Translations under genes and position numbers: made by a program | Shown: positions 19,568 through 30,128 of the stretch, in pieces | Layout of the letters: the number at the start of each line of letters is the position of its first letter | Position numbering within the stretch: the first letter of the stretch is position 1 | The notes under the pieces: generated by a model | The model's input: only the letters and a program-made list of their open reading frames with translations | What the model was told of the DNA's origin: nothing | Databases searched by the model: none | DNA from: Proluteimonas luteida | GTDB lineage: Bacteria; Pseudomonadota; Gammaproteobacteria; Xanthomonadales; Xanthomonadaceae | Direction of reading: 5' to 3' | Length of the DNA stretch: 64,000 bases | NCBI RefSeq assembly: GCF_021191695.1 | Contig: NZ_JAIWPT010000012.1 | Location: 62,001 to 126,000 of the forward strand

Positions 19568-20751
19568 ACCGGCGCGGGCGTCGGGATGTGGCGGTCGTCG
19601 GCGGTGGCGTGGTCGGCGCGGCCTGTGCGCTGGCGTTGGCCGCCGAGGACCTGGATGTCGTGCTGGTCGAGGCGCAGCCGCCGGCGGCCTGGTCGGCGGC
19701 GGCGCCGGACCTGCGCGTCTATGCCTTCGCACCCGACAACGCCACGTTGCTGCACGGTGTCGGCGCGTGGGACGCGGTGCGCGGCGCGCGGGCGCACCCG
19801 TACCGGCGCATGCGGGTCTGGGATGCGGCCGGCGGCAGCGAACTGGCGTTCGATGCCGACGCGCTTGGCCTGCGCGAACTCGGCTGGATCGTCGAGCACG
19901 GCCTGCTGGTCGACCGCCTGTGGGCGCAACTGGCGCGCTCCGGGGTCGAGGTCCGCAGCCCGGCCCGGATCGAAGCGCTCGACAACGATGCCGACGGCAT
20001 CACCCTGCGCCTGGAGGGCGGTGGCCGGATCGAGGCAGGGCTGGCGGTCGCCGCCGATGGCGGCGGGTCCGCGCTGCGGCGGCTTGCCGGCATCGGCACG
20101 CGGGCGCACGACCATGCGCAGCGTGGCGTGGTCTGTTACGTGCGCAGCGCGGATCCACATGGGGACACCGCATGGCAGCGCTTCCTGCCGACCGGGCCGC
20201 TGGCCCTGCTGCCGTGCGGCGACGGCGGCTGTTCGATCGTGTGGACGTTGCCGGCCGACGAGGCGCAGCGCATCTGCGCGCTCGACGACGCGGCGTTCGC
20301 GGCAGCGGTCACCCGCGCGTCCGATGCCAGGCTCGGCGCGATCGTGCCGGTGTCGCCGCGGGTCGCGTTTCCGCTGCGCCGCCAGCTCAGCGACACCCAG
20401 CTGTCGGGCCGCGTGCTGCTGGTCGGCGATGCGGCGCACGTGGTGCATCCGCTGGCCGGGCAGGGTGTGAACCTGGGCCTGCGCGACGTCGCCGGGCTGG
20501 CCGCGACGATCGCCGACGCACGCCGGCGCGGCACCGCGTGGGACAGTCTGCAGCGGCTGGCGTGCTGGGCGCGCACGCGGCGCAGCGAGAACACGATCGC
20601 CGCGCATGCCTTCGACGGCATCAACCGGGTGTTCTCCAACGACGATCCTGCGCTGACGCTGTTGCGCAGCCACGCCTTCGGCATCGCGCAGGCGGTGGCG
20701 CCGCTGAACCGCCTGCTGGGCCGGTGGGCGGCGGGCGGGTCGCCGGGATAG
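19564..20751 (+). CDS. UbiI/UbiF/VisC-family ubiquinone hydroxylase
   Basis: 395 aa, a second FAD monooxygenase directly coupled to ubiH through an ATGA overlap. Motifs: VAVVGGGVVGAACALAL, AVAADGGGSALRRLAG (DG motif) and VLLVGDAAHVVHPLAGQGVNLGLRDVAGLAATI. The set is standard for the C5/C6 ring hydroxylases of coenzyme Q synthesis. Which ring position is modified cannot be read from sequence, so no symbol is given. A strong hairpin follows in the convergent gap before the DUF808 gene. Confidence 0.9.
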   Translation: MNRRGRRDVAVVGGGVVGAACALALAAEDLDVVLVEAQPPAAWSAAAPDLRVYAFAPDNATLLHGVGAWDAVRGARAHPYRRMRVWDAAGGSELAFDADALGLRELGWIVEHGLLVDRLWAQLARSGVEVRSPARIEALDNDADGITLRLEGGGRIEAGLAVAADGGGSALRRLAGIGTRAHDHAQRGVVCYVRSADPHGDTAWQRFLPTGPLALLPCGDGGCSIVWTLPADEAQRICALDDAAFAAAVTRASDARLGAIVPVSPRVAFPLRRQLSDTQLSGRVLLVGDAAHVVHPLAGQGVNLGLRDVAGLAATIADARRRGTAWDSLQRLACWARTRRSENTIAAHAFDGINRVFSNDDPALTLLRSHAFGIAQAVAPLNRLLGRWAAGGSPG

Positions 20752-20773
20752 ATCGCCGGCGCGGCGCGCCAAT

Positions 20774-20792
20774 GGCGGAATGCCATTCCGCC
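20774..20792. terminator. Perfect palindrome between convergent genes
   Basis: GGCGGAATG-C-CATTCCGCC is a perfect 9-bp palindrome in the 110-bp gap between the converging ubiquinone hydroxylase and DUF808 genes. It could terminate from both sides, although no U-tract follows on either strand. Confidence 0.4.
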
Positions 20793-20861
20793 GTACGTCG
20801 TGGCGCGGCGCTTGCCGTACGGAAAGGTCCCTGCGCCGGGTGCGGCGGCGCAGGCGCCGCC

Positions 20862-21782
20862 CTACTTGCCGCGCAACCGCCGCAGCAGCGCCACCGCGCC
20901 GACCACCAGGCCGCCGGCGGCGATGCCGACGACGCCGTTGATGACGGTCGGCGCCAGCGCGCCCAGCACCGTGCCGACGGTCGGCAACGCGCCGAGCCCG
21001 GTCGCGGTTTCCTGGATCCACGTCGCCACGTCGTGGAGGCCGTGGGTCAGGATGCCGCCGCCGACCAGGAACATCGCCGCGGTGCCCACGACCGACAGCG
21101 TTTTCATCAGCCACGGCGCCATGCGCAGGATGCCGCGGCCGATGCCGCGCGCGATGGTGGACGGGCGCCGGCTCAGATAGAGGCCGCCATCGTCGAGCTT
21201 GACGATGCCGGCGACCAGTCCGTAGACGCCTGCCGTCATCAGGGCCGAAATGCCGCTCAGCACCGCCAGCTGGGTGGCGAAGGGGTGGCCGGCGACGGTG
21301 CCGAGCGTGATGGCGATGATCTCGCCCGACAGGATCAGGTCGGTGCGCACCGCGCCCCTGATCTTGTCCTTCTCGAAGGCCACCGGGTCGACGTCGGGCC
21401 CGGCGAGCGCGGCGATGCGCGCGGCTTTCGCCGCCTCGTCTTCCCTGCCGTGCAGCAGCCGGTGGGCGAGCTTCTCGAAGCCCTCGTAGCAGAGGAACAG
21501 GCCGCCGACCATCAGCAGCGGCGTCACCAGCCAGGGCAGGAACGCGCTGATCGCCAGCGCCGCCGGCACCAGGATCAGCTTGTTGCGGATCGAACCCTTC
21601 GCGACCGCCCAGACCACCGGCAGTTCGCGGTCGGCCTTGACCCCGGTGACCTGCTGCGCGTTCAGCGCCAGGTCGTCGCCGAGCACGCCGGCGGTCTTCT
21701 TCGCCGCCACCTTGGTCATCACCGAGACGTCGTCGAGCACGGTGGCGATATCGTCGAGCAGCGCGAGCAGGCTGGAAGCCAT
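20862..21782 (-). CDS. DUF808 (YedI-like) inner-membrane protein
   Basis: 306 aa. N-terminal MASSLLALLDDIATVLDDVSVMTKVAAKKTAGVLGDDLALNAQQV is the DUF808 signature. PLLMVGGLFLCYEGFEKLAH, AVRTDLILSGEIIAITLGTV and further hydrophobic helices follow. The C-terminal half has about four transmembrane segments and ends in a basic tail. The family is widely conserved but has no established function that I know of. The ATG at 21782 matches the family start exactly. Confidence 0.9.
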   Translation of the reverse strand: MASSLLALLDDIATVLDDVSVMTKVAAKKTAGVLGDDLALNAQQVTGVKADRELPVVWAVAKGSIRNKLILVPAALAISAFLPWLVTPLLMVGGLFLCYEGFEKLAHRLLHGREDEAAKAARIAALAGPDVDPVAFEKDKIRGAVRTDLILSGEIIAITLGTVAGHPFATQLAVLSGISALMTAGVYGLVAGIVKLDDGGLYLSRRPSTIARGIGRGILRMAPWLMKTLSVVGTAAMFLVGGGILTHGLHDVATWIQETATGLGALPTVGTVLGALAPTVINGVVGIAAGGLVVGAVALLRRLRGK

Positions 21783-21853
21783 CGGGAGTCCGGAACAGGG
21801 GCGGTGCGAAGTATGCGCGGCGCGGGCCGCGCCGTCGCCGGGAACGCGGGGTC

Positions 21854-22192
21854 TCAGTTCGCCAGGGCGTACGCGGCGACGGCGAAGGCCAGCGCCGCGG
21901 CGGTCGCGGCCGCGATCGCGAGCCGGTTCGACAGCACCAGCCGCCGTTCCAGCCGTTCGGCGCCGAGCTGCAGCGCCTGCATCGTCTGCTGCATGTCGGC
22001 GGCCAGCTTGCCGATCGAATCGGCGTTCTGGCTCGCGGCATCCTGCAGCTCGCCGATCTGCGCCTCGATCACGTCGATCCGGCGCTGCTGGCCGATATCG
22101 ACCTGCGGCGGCATGCGGGTGAAGATCGGCCGCGCCAGGCGCACGATCTCGGGCAGGTAGGGGGCGACGACGGTGATCCAGGCTGCGGCCAT
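21854..22192 (-). CDS. Small coiled-coil membrane protein, unknown function
   Basis: 112 aa. A short hydrophobic-amphipathic N-terminus (WITVVAPYLPEIVRLARPIF) is followed by a predicted helical coiled coil (about 35-85: VIEAQIGELQDAASQNADSIGKLAADMQQ). A single C-terminal membrane helix (about 90-111) ends at the last residue, giving a tail-anchor-like topology. I do not recognise a family. It sits 18 bp downstream of rlmM on the same strand. Confidence 0.65.
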   Translation of the reverse strand: MAAAWITVVAPYLPEIVRLARPIFTRMPPQVDIGQQRRIDVIEAQIGELQDAASQNADSIGKLAADMQQTMQALQLGAERLERRLVLSNRLAIAAATAAALAFAVAAYALAN

Positions 22193-22210
22193 GGGCGGCT
22201 CCGTGATGCG

Positions 22211-23311
22211 TTATTCGATGCTGGCGTAGACCGTGATTTCCTCGCGGTCGTGGTACAGCTGGCGCGCGCGGATCGTCAGGGTATCGTGCGCGCCGGCCTG
22301 CTCCGCGAACAGGTCCAGCGCCAGCAGGGTTTCCTGCCAGCGCTTCTTCATCGGCAGCTTGAGGTTGAAGATCGCGTTGCGGCACCAGCCTTCGCGAAAC
22401 CACGTCGCCATGCGCTCGGCGACCCGGCGCGGCTGCTCGACCATGTCGCAGACCATCCAGTCGAGCGTGCCGTCGGGCTTCCAGCGGAAGCCGTCCTCGC
22501 GCTGGTGGTCGACCAGGCCGGTGTCGTGCAGCGCGGCCTGCAGCGGGCCGTTGTCGACCGCGACCACGCGCATGTGCTGGCGGGTCAGCACCCAGGTCCA
22601 GCCGCCGGGCGCGGCGCCCAGGTCTGCCGCCCGCATGCCCGGTTGCAGCCGGGCCTTGCGTTCGCGCTCGGTCAGCAGCACCAGGAACGCCTCCTCCAGC
22701 TTCAGCGCCGAGCGCGACGGCGCATCGGCGTGCACGCGCAGCCGCGGGATGCCCAGCGGCCACGGTGCGCTGTCGCCGACGGTCGACTGGGCCAGGAACG
22801 CGTGCGTGCCCGAGACGAAGAACACGTGCAGGCGCGGGAAGCGCGGATCGTCCTTCTGGCTGAGGAAGCCACGCTTGCGCAGCGCCGGGCGCAGCGCGTT
22901 GCCGAAGCTGCGCGCCAGGCCCGCGAGTTGCTTGCCGTCGTCCGAATCCGGGTGTTCGACCAGCAGTTCGCCATGGCGTCCGCGGCCGGCGAGCGCGGCG
23001 AAGATCGGCGCGATGCGGTCCTTCGGGTCGAGCTCGCGCAGTTCGGCCAGCAGCATCAGCTTCTGCCGTGCGAACACCAGTTCGCGGAACGGCAGTTCGT
23101 GGGTCAGCGACGGGCCGTTGTCGGAATGGAACAGCACGTAGCCGTCGTTGCGGTTGGTCTGCGGATAGCCGGCCACGTGCACGCCGGCGGCGCGTTCGGC
23201 CAGTTCCGCGGCCAGGTCCGGCTCGAACCCGGGCCGGCAGTAGCACAGCAGGCCGCTGACCGGCTGGAACGGGACCGGCATGTCGTCCGGCCGGGGGTCG
23301 GTTGCGCCCAT
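22211..23311 (-). CDS. rlmM: 23S rRNA 2'-O-ribose C2498 methyltransferase
   Basis: 366 aa. It methylates the ribose of C2498 in the peptidyl-transferase centre. An N-terminal THUMP-like region (SGLLCYCRPGFEPDLAAELAER) precedes the Rossmann methyltransferase with SAM motif AADLGAAPGGWTWVL, the catalytic K-D-K-E set starting in the MRVVAVDNG and DWMVCDMVEQP region, and FNLKLPMKKRW near the end. The ATG at 23311 lies one base after the deaminase stop (TGACATG); M at 23281 is an alternative nearer the family N-terminus. Confidence 0.94.
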   Translation of the reverse strand: MGATDPRPDDMPVPFQPVSGLLCYCRPGFEPDLAAELAERAAGVHVAGYPQTNRNDGYVLFHSDNGPSLTHELPFRELVFARQKLMLLAELRELDPKDRIAPIFAALAGRGRHGELLVEHPDSDDGKQLAGLARSFGNALRPALRKRGFLSQKDDPRFPRLHVFFVSGTHAFLAQSTVGDSAPWPLGIPRLRVHADAPSRSALKLEEAFLVLLTERERKARLQPGMRAADLGAAPGGWTWVLTRQHMRVVAVDNGPLQAALHDTGLVDHQREDGFRWKPDGTLDWMVCDMVEQPRRVAERMATWFREGWCRNAIFNLKLPMKKRWQETLLALDLFAEQAGAHDTLTIRARQLYHDREEITVYASIE

Positions 23312-23312
23312 G

Positions 23313-23873
23313 TCAGTACTTCCCGCCGTCGGTCTCGCCATAGCTGCGCAGCACCGCGCGCGCCGCTTCGCGCCGGATGTCGCGGACCACTTCGATGCCG
23401 CGCTGCTGCAGCGCGCCGACCCAGTCCTCGGGCAATGGGCCCTCGTCGAACGGGGTCAGCGCCTCGACGTCCTCGGCGCGTGCACCGATCAGCAGCCGGT
23501 CGATGCCGGCCCAGACGGTCGCGCCGTAGCACATGCAGCACGGCTGCGACGAGGTCGCCAGGGTGATCGGCCCGCCGTATTCGTTGAGCCGCGGCGTCTG
23601 CAGGCGCTGCTGCGCCAGCATGTAGGCCATGGTCTCGGCGTGCGCGACCGAGCAGGCGTGCGGCAGCACCCGGTTCACGCCGACGGCGATGATGCGGTCG
23701 TCGGGCCCGAATACCGCCGCACCGAACGGGCCGCCGCTCTGCGCCTCGACATTGACCCGCGAGAGTTCGATCGCCAGCGCGACCTTGTCGGCATCGCCGG
23801 GGTAGTCGCGCGCGGTGTCGACGCGTTCCTGGACCCAGGCGGGCAGGGTCAGGTGGACCTGGGCGTACAGCAT
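23313..23873 (-). CDS. Nucleoside/guanine deaminase family protein
   Basis: 186 aa zinc-dependent deaminase of the CDA/guanine deaminase superfamily. The zinc site is complete: HAETMAYM (His-Ala-Glu) and SSQPCCMCYGA (PCxxC). GPFGAAVFGPDDRIIAVGVNRV and the C-terminal helices resemble bacterial GuaD-like and cytosine-deaminase-like nucleoside deaminases. About 30 N-terminal residues precede the core. The base specificity is not evident. It overlaps the rlmM leader closely and probably shares its transcript. Confidence 0.88.
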   Translation of the reverse strand: MLYAQVHLTLPAWVQERVDTARDYPGDADKVALAIELSRVNVEAQSGGPFGAAVFGPDDRIIAVGVNRVLPHACSVAHAETMAYMLAQQRLQTPRLNEYGGPITLATSSQPCCMCYGATVWAGIDRLLIGARAEDVEALTPFDEGPLPEDWVGALQQRGIEVVRDIRREAARAVLRSYGETDGGKY

Positions 23874-23946
23874 CGGAATCGGAAACCTTGGGTTGCGGAT
23901 CTGGCTTGTCGGGAAACTGGGCGATCGTGGGGTGGGACGCGCGGCG

Positions 23947-24327
23947 TCAGCGCAGCAGGCGGCCGCCGTCGGCCGGCTCGCAGCGCGAGGCGACGCAGCT
24001 GCAGGCCTCGATGTCGACGAAGCCGCAGACGCCGGCCATGCCGCGCCGGGCGCAGTCGGCCTGCACCGCGGCCGGGTCGGGCTCGGCCGCGGCGTTGACG
24101 CAGGCCGGCTGGTAGCCGCAGCAGTTGCCGACGTTCTTGACCGCGCAGTCGCTGTCGACGCGGCAACTGCGGTCCAGTGCCGGACCCGGCGCGGCCGCCG
24201 CATCGGCGCCCGGTGGCGCGGGGGCGGCATCGCCGGCCACCGGTGCCGGTGCGGTGCAGGCGGCCAGCGCCAGCAGCAGTGCCAGCGGCAGCAGGCGGGA
24301 GAGCAGGTCGGGCAGACGTCGGTTCAT
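23947..24327 (-). CDS. Small cysteine-rich lipoprotein
   Basis: 126 aa. A lipoprotein signal (LPLALLLALAAC, lipobox LAAC) is followed by an Ala/Pro-rich linker and a compact domain with nine cysteines (DRSCRVDSDCAVKNVGNCCG, ACVNAAAEPD, ADCARRGMAGVCGFV, ACSCVASRC). The domain is presumably disulfide-stabilised in the periplasm. Similar cysteine patterns occur in other exported proteobacterial proteins, but no function is known to me. It is monocistronic, between glnS and the deaminase gene on the same strand. Confidence 0.72.
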   Translation of the reverse strand: MNRRLPDLLSRLLPLALLLALAACTAPAPVAGDAAPAPPGADAAAAPGPALDRSCRVDSDCAVKNVGNCCGYQPACVNAAAEPDPAAVQADCARRGMAGVCGFVDIEACSCVASRCEPADGGRLLR

Positions 24328-24415
24328 GGCGGGCATGGTACCGCCGGCGCGGATGGCGCGCCGGCGCCGGGCCCGCGCGCCGTCCGGCAAGCGCGGCAGG
24401 ATCGCGGACAGGGGC

Positions 24416-26179
<1,764 letters not shown>

Positions 26180-26300
26180 GGTGCGGAAGCTCGGGATCGG
26201 AGACGGGAACCGCGCAGTGTAGCCGAGCCTCGCCGGGGTGCCGGCGCCAGCTGCGGCACACGCCGCGTCTGGTATGCCGTTGTGGCCATCACGAGCGTTT

Positions 26301-26316
26301 TGTGACGAATGTCACC
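26301..26316. promoter_or_regulatory. Near-consensus CRP/Clp binding site
   Basis: TGTGA-CGAATG-TCACC matches the CRP-family consensus TGTGA-N6-TCACA at 9 of 10 positions and forms a 5-bp dyad GTGAC/GTCAC. It lies in the 287-bp gap between divergent glnS and the diguanylate cyclase gene, about 150 nt before the chosen cyclase start. In Xanthomonads the CRP homologue Clp is itself controlled by c-di-GMP, which makes the position notable. The match is seen directly; binding is inferred. Confidence 0.55.
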
Positions 26317-26466
26317 GGAATGTGGCATGTACATTGCTTGAATCGGGCAGGGGAACCGGGGGTGTCGAGTGCAGGCGAGGGAAGCGCTGGGTCGGAAGGC
26401 AGGGATCGAGGCACCGCAGCCGGGGCGGGTGGGTGGCCGGACGATGCCGTCCCCGGAAATGCCGGC

Positions 26467-28641
26467 ATGCCGATGAATTCGACCCGCGCGATGCGTGGCC
26501 ATGCCTGGGCGCTGGCGGGGTGCCTGGTCGCGCTGCTGGGCCTGTTCGCGGCGCTGCTGGCCTCGACCCAGTTGCGCCCCGGCGAGCTGGTGCCGGTGGC
26601 GGTCACGCCGTTGGCGGGCGCCGCCGACGATCCCGGCGGCGATGTCTCGCGCACGCGGCTGCGGTTCGTGCTGCCCGCCGGCAGCGCCGACGGTGGCCGC
26701 TGGGCGGTCTGGATGCCGCGCGACCCCGCGGCGTCGCTGCAGTTGCACGACTCGCGGGGCTGGTCGAGCGAGGTGCTCGGGTTCTTCGCCTGGGGCCGCG
26801 ACGAGGGCGTGCTGCCGACCGGGTACGGCTTCGTGCTGCCCGCAGGGCTGGAGGGGCCGGTCGAGCTGACGCTGGAGGTGCACGGACCGTCGCGCGCCGT
26901 GATCAGTCCCGTGCTGGTCGCGCGCACGGCGGACATCCGCCGCATGGAGCGCTCCGGCGTGGCCCTGGCCGGTGCGGTCTATGGCGGGCTGCTGGTGCTC
27001 GCGGCGCTGGCGCTGGCGCTGGCCTACGCATCGCGCGACCGGGTGTTCCTCGCGCTGTTCGGCTTCATCGTCGTGCTGTTCCTGCTGCTGCTGGGTCTGA
27101 ATGGCCATCTGTACGGGCTGCCGGGCTTGCGTGTGTTCGGCCACTGGGGCGTGCAGGGGTTGCTGACGCTGGTGCTGGGCTATACGGGCAGTTGGCTGTG
27201 GATGGTCCGGATCTACGCGTTCCCCGGTGCGATGCCGGCGCGGTTCGCCGGACTGCTGCGTGGTGGCGCGATGCTGCTGGTCGTGCTGATGCTGCTGTGC
27301 CTGTTGAACCTGCCGGTGCTGGCAGCGCCGCTGCGGATGCTGACGACGCTGGCATGGGGCGTGGGCGGCCTGGCCGGCGTTGCGATGCTGGTCGATGCCG
27401 TCCGTCGTCGCATGTCGCTGGCATGGCTGCTGTTGTCGGTCTGTCTGCTGGGCCTGGTCAGCAGTGCCTGGATCGAACTGGCCGACAGCCGTCTGCTGCC
27501 CGATGCGCCGGTGCTGCATCTGGTCTACCAGGGGCCCGCGGTCATCTTCGCATTGACCCTGGGCATGGCGCTGGTCGGGCGCATCGCCGACTACCGCGAC
27601 CAGCGCGACCGCGACCGCCTGGCCCGCATGGAGACCGAGCGCCGCATGCGCTGGGAGGCGGGCCGAGCGGATCTGTCGACCGCGTTGCAGATGCGGCTGG
27701 GCGGGCTGGAAGCCACCGACATTCCGTCGCATGGCCTGCGGCTGATGATCGACCACCTGCTGCCGCTGGTGCCCAGCGACGCGTGCATCGTCGCCGCACA
27801 CGGATTCCACGGCCGCGACCACCTGCTGGTCGAGCCGCCCGGCATCCTGCATGCGGTCGGGTCGGAACTCGAGCGCCGTGGCCTGAACCTGCGTCGGCAG
27901 GCCACCGGTGGGCTCGCCCTGCAGCAGCCGGTGGGCACGATGGCTGGCGCCCCGGGCGTCGCGGTCGAAGCCTTGTTGCCGTTGCCGGCCCGCGCGCCGG
28001 GCTGGGGCGTGCTGCTGCTCCGGCGCGCCGGCGGCGAGGGCTTCAGCGACGACGAGATGTCGATCGCCGGCGAACTGCTGCGGGTCACCCATCTGCATAT
28101 CGAGCAGGCCATGGCCGCGATCCGGTTGCGCAGGTCGGCGGAGATGGACGCGCTGACCGGCAGCATGAACCGGCGCACCATCGACAGCTGGATCGAGCGT
28201 GCCTTCATCGAGGGCGCGCGCGACGGCCATCCGATCTCGGTGCTGTTCGTCGACCTGGACCACTTCAAGTCGGTCAACGACCGCTTCGGCCATGCCTGCG
28301 GCGACGACTGCCTGCGGCACGTGGCGCAGGCGCTGCGCGGCGCCCTGCCCGAAGACGGCATGCTCGGCCGCTACGGCGGCGAGGAGTTCGTGGTCGTGCT
28401 GCCCGGCCTCGACGGCGCCGCGGCGCGAGTGATCGGCGAGCGCATGCGGGCCGCGGTCGAGAATCTCGAGGTCCGTCACGACGGCCTGCGGTTCGGCCTG
28501 ACGGTGAGTATCGGCATCGCCACCCGCCATGCCGGCGAACGCACGCCGGCCGAGACGATCGCCCGCGCGGACAAGGCGCTGTACGCGGCCAAGCGCCAGG
28601 GCCGCAACTGCGTGCAGGCCGCGCCGGCCATCTTCAGCTGA
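26467..28641 (+). CDS. Membrane diguanylate cyclase with 7-TM sensor region
   Basis: 724 aa from the ATG at 26467 (26473 also possible). A GTG at 26302 would place coding sequence over the CRP-like site and add a low-complexity leader, so it is disfavoured. A signal-anchor helix, a periplasmic domain of about 130 residues, and about seven membrane helices (residues about 170-380) resemble the 7TMR-DISM design. A cytoplasmic coiled coil and GAF-like segment (about 400-555) lead to a GGDEF domain: DALTGSMNRR, FVDLDHFKSVNDRFGHACGDDCL, RYGGEEF (active GGEEF), SIGIA and ADKALYAAKRQGRN. The residues before GGEEF (LPEDGMLGRY) lack the RxxD inhibitory site. It should synthesise c-di-GMP from two GTP. 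Confidence 0.9.
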   Translation: MPMNSTRAMRGHAWALAGCLVALLGLFAALLASTQLRPGELVPVAVTPLAGAADDPGGDVSRTRLRFVLPAGSADGGRWAVWMPRDPAASLQLHDSRGWSSEVLGFFAWGRDEGVLPTGYGFVLPAGLEGPVELTLEVHGPSRAVISPVLVARTADIRRMERSGVALAGAVYGGLLVLAALALALAYASRDRVFLALFGFIVVLFLLLLGLNGHLYGLPGLRVFGHWGVQGLLTLVLGYTGSWLWMVRIYAFPGAMPARFAGLLRGGAMLLVVLMLLCLLNLPVLAAPLRMLTTLAWGVGGLAGVAMLVDAVRRRMSLAWLLLSVCLLGLVSSAWIELADSRLLPDAPVLHLVYQGPAVIFALTLGMALVGRIADYRDQRDRDRLARMETERRMRWEAGRADLSTALQMRLGGLEATDIPSHGLRLMIDHLLPLVPSDACIVAAHGFHGRDHLLVEPPGILHAVGSELERRGLNLRRQATGGLALQQPVGTMAGAPGVAVEALLPLPARAPGWGVLLLRRAGGEGFSDDEMSIAGELLRVTHLHIEQAMAAIRLRRSAEMDALTGSMNRRTIDSWIERAFIEGARDGHPISVLFVDLDHFKSVNDRFGHACGDDCLRHVAQALRGALPEDGMLGRYGGEEFVVVLPGLDGAAARVIGERMRAAVENLEVRHDGLRFGLTVSIGIATRHAGERTPAETIARADKALYAAKRQGRNCVQAAPAIFS

Positions 28642-28753
28642 GCAGGACGCCGGACACATGCGCCCGGCGGCCGGCAGCACGCATCCGCCCTTGAAGCCTG
28701 CCGGCGTGCCCGCATGCTGACAGGGCGCAGTCCCGCGCGACCAGGAGACCGGC

Positions 28754-29404
28754 ATGTTGGGAATCGGAGCATGGAAACAGCGGTTGCCGCAGCCGCAGGA
28801 CGCCTTGCCCGGCCGCGACACGCCGCTGCCGCTGCACAACGTGCATGCGGTCAACGGCCAGCCGCTGCGCGGCGATTTCGACGGGCTCGAACGCGTGCTG
28901 TTCGGCATGGGCTGCTTCTGGGGCGCCGAACGCAAGTTCTGGCCGCTGCCGGGCGTGGTCACGACCGCGGTCGGCTATGCCGGTGGCGTGACCCCGAACC
29001 CGACCTATCGCGAGGTCTGCTCCGGCCGGACCGGGCATGCCGAGATCGTGCTGGTGGTCTACGACCCGGCGCGCATCGCCTTCGAGACCCTGCTGCAGAC
29101 CTTCTGGGAAAACCACGACCCGACCCAGGGCATGCGCCAGGGCAACGATGTCGGCACCCAGTACCGCTCGGCGCTGTATTGCACCACGCCGGCGCAGTTC
29201 GCGCTGGCCACGCGCAGCCGCGATGCCTACCAGGCGCGGCTGCAGGCGGCTGGCCTGCCGGCGATCACGACCGAGCTGCGCGAGGACGCGCCGCCGTTCT
29301 ACTACGCCGAGGACGAGCACCAGCAGTACCTGCACAAGCATCCGGGTGGCTATTGCGGACTGGGTGGAACCGGTGTGGCCTGTCCGGTCGGACTGACGCT
29401 GTAG
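28754..29404 (+). CDS. msrA: Peptide-methionine (S)-S-oxide reductase
   Basis: 216 aa. Reduces methionine-S-sulfoxide in oxidised proteins. The catalytic motif [16 protein letters not shown] (nucleophilic Cys in GCFWG), [25 protein letters not shown] and [11 protein letters not shown] are typical. Two C-terminal cysteines in [17 protein letters not shown] are the recycling pair. An N-terminal extension of about 45 residues is usual for the longer MsrA form. The start has AGGAG seven bases upstream. Its place beside oxyR-ahpFC fits an antioxidant cluster. Confidence 0.97.
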   Translation: MLGIGAWKQRLPQPQDALPGRDTPLPLHNVHAVNGQPLRGDFDGLERVLFGMGCFWGAERKFWPLPGVVTTAVGYAGGVTPNPTYREVCSGRTGHAEIVLVVYDPARIAFETLLQTFWENHDPTQGMRQGNDVGTQYRSALYCTTPAQFALATRSRDAYQARLQAAGLPAITTELREDAPPFYYAEDEHQQYLHKHPGGYCGLGGTGVACPVGLTL

Positions 29405-29414
29405 CCGGCACGCA

Positions 29415-29442
29415 CTGCGGCGGCCATGTGTGGCTGCCGCAG
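29415..29442 (+). terminator. Hairpin after msrA
   Basis: CTGCGGC...GCCGCAG with an inner CCA/TGG pairing and a short loop, beginning 11 nt after the msrA stop and followed by TTGTCG. It is consistent with a weak terminator. Beyond it, to 29615, no gene or other structure was seen. Confidence 0.4.
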
Positions 29443-29615
29443 TTGTCGCCGCTGCGTTCGATGCGTCCGCCCGTCAAGGGCGCCGTGCGCGCAGCCCTGT
29501 TGCCTGCGCCGTCGTGCGCTGGTGTCCCGGGCGCGCGGCTGCCGGCGATGGCGTGGCAGCCGTGTGGTTGCCGGCTGTCGTGCCCGGCTGTTGCCGCGTG
29601 GCTTCGTCGCCGCGG

Positions 29616-30041
29616 TCAGGTGGCGGCCGGCGTCACCGCGGTCACGCGCAGGCGCAGCGTGCGCCCCCCGCTGGCGGGCCAGTCGATCTGCTGGCCGACA
29701 GACAGGCCGAGCAGGGCGCTGCCCACGGGTGCGAGCACCGACACGCGGCCGGTGTCGACATCGGCCTCGTGCGGGTAGACCAGGGTCAGGGCGTGCGCGG
29801 CGCCGTCGTGTTCGTCGACGCATTCGACGGTACTGTGCATGCCGACCACGTCGGCGGGTACCTCGCCGGGCGGCAGGACGTCGGCGCGGTCGAGTTCGCG
29901 CTGCAGCGCGGCCGCCGCGGCGTTGCCGCGCAGGGCCGGTGCGTCGAGCATGGCCTCCAGGCGGGCGACGTCGTGCGCGGAAATGCGGATGGCGGGGGTG
30001 GCACTCGACGGCGGCAGGCCGCTCTGGGATTGCGATGACAT
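29616..30041 (-). CDS. rnk: Rnk-like nucleoside diphosphate kinase regulator
   Basis: 141 aa. A short N-terminal helical region (ISAHDVARLEAMLDA ... ALQRELDRADVLPPGEVPADVVGMHSTVEC) leads into the GreA/GreB C-terminal FKBP-like domain (ALTLVYPHEADVDTGRVSVLAPVGSALLGLSVGQQIDWP). Rnk binds RNA polymerase and affects nucleotide pools through Ndk. Length fits the family. AGGAG precedes the ATG by seven bases. A terminator separates it from oxyR upstream on the same strand, so it is probably transcribed on its own. Confidence 0.9.
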   Translation of the reverse strand: MSSQSQSGLPPSSATPAIRISAHDVARLEAMLDAPALRGNAAAAALQRELDRADVLPPGEVPADVVGMHSTVECVDEHDGAAHALTLVYPHEADVDTGRVSVLAPVGSALLGLSVGQQIDWPASGGRTLRLRVTAVTPAAT

Positions 30042-30061
30042 CGGGATCTCCTCGTGGATGC

Positions 30062-30087
30062 AAAGAAAAGCGGCGCAGGGCGCCGCT
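30062..30087 (-). terminator. Rho-independent terminator of oxyR
   Basis: Read on the minus strand, AGCGGCG-CCCTG-CGCCGCT is followed directly by TTTTCTTTG. The 7-bp GC stem with a U-rich tail sits about 40 nt after the oxyR stop and before rnk, so it marks the end of the oxyR transcript. Confidence 0.75.
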
Positions 30088-30128
30088 CGAGGAGATTGTG
30101 CCGGGAATGCAGCCCGTGCGCGATGGCG

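Noticed and set aside
26302..26466. Upstream GTG start for the diguanylate cyclase
   Set aside because: It would begin inside the CRP-like box and add 55 low-complexity residues before the signal anchor, without a ribosome site.
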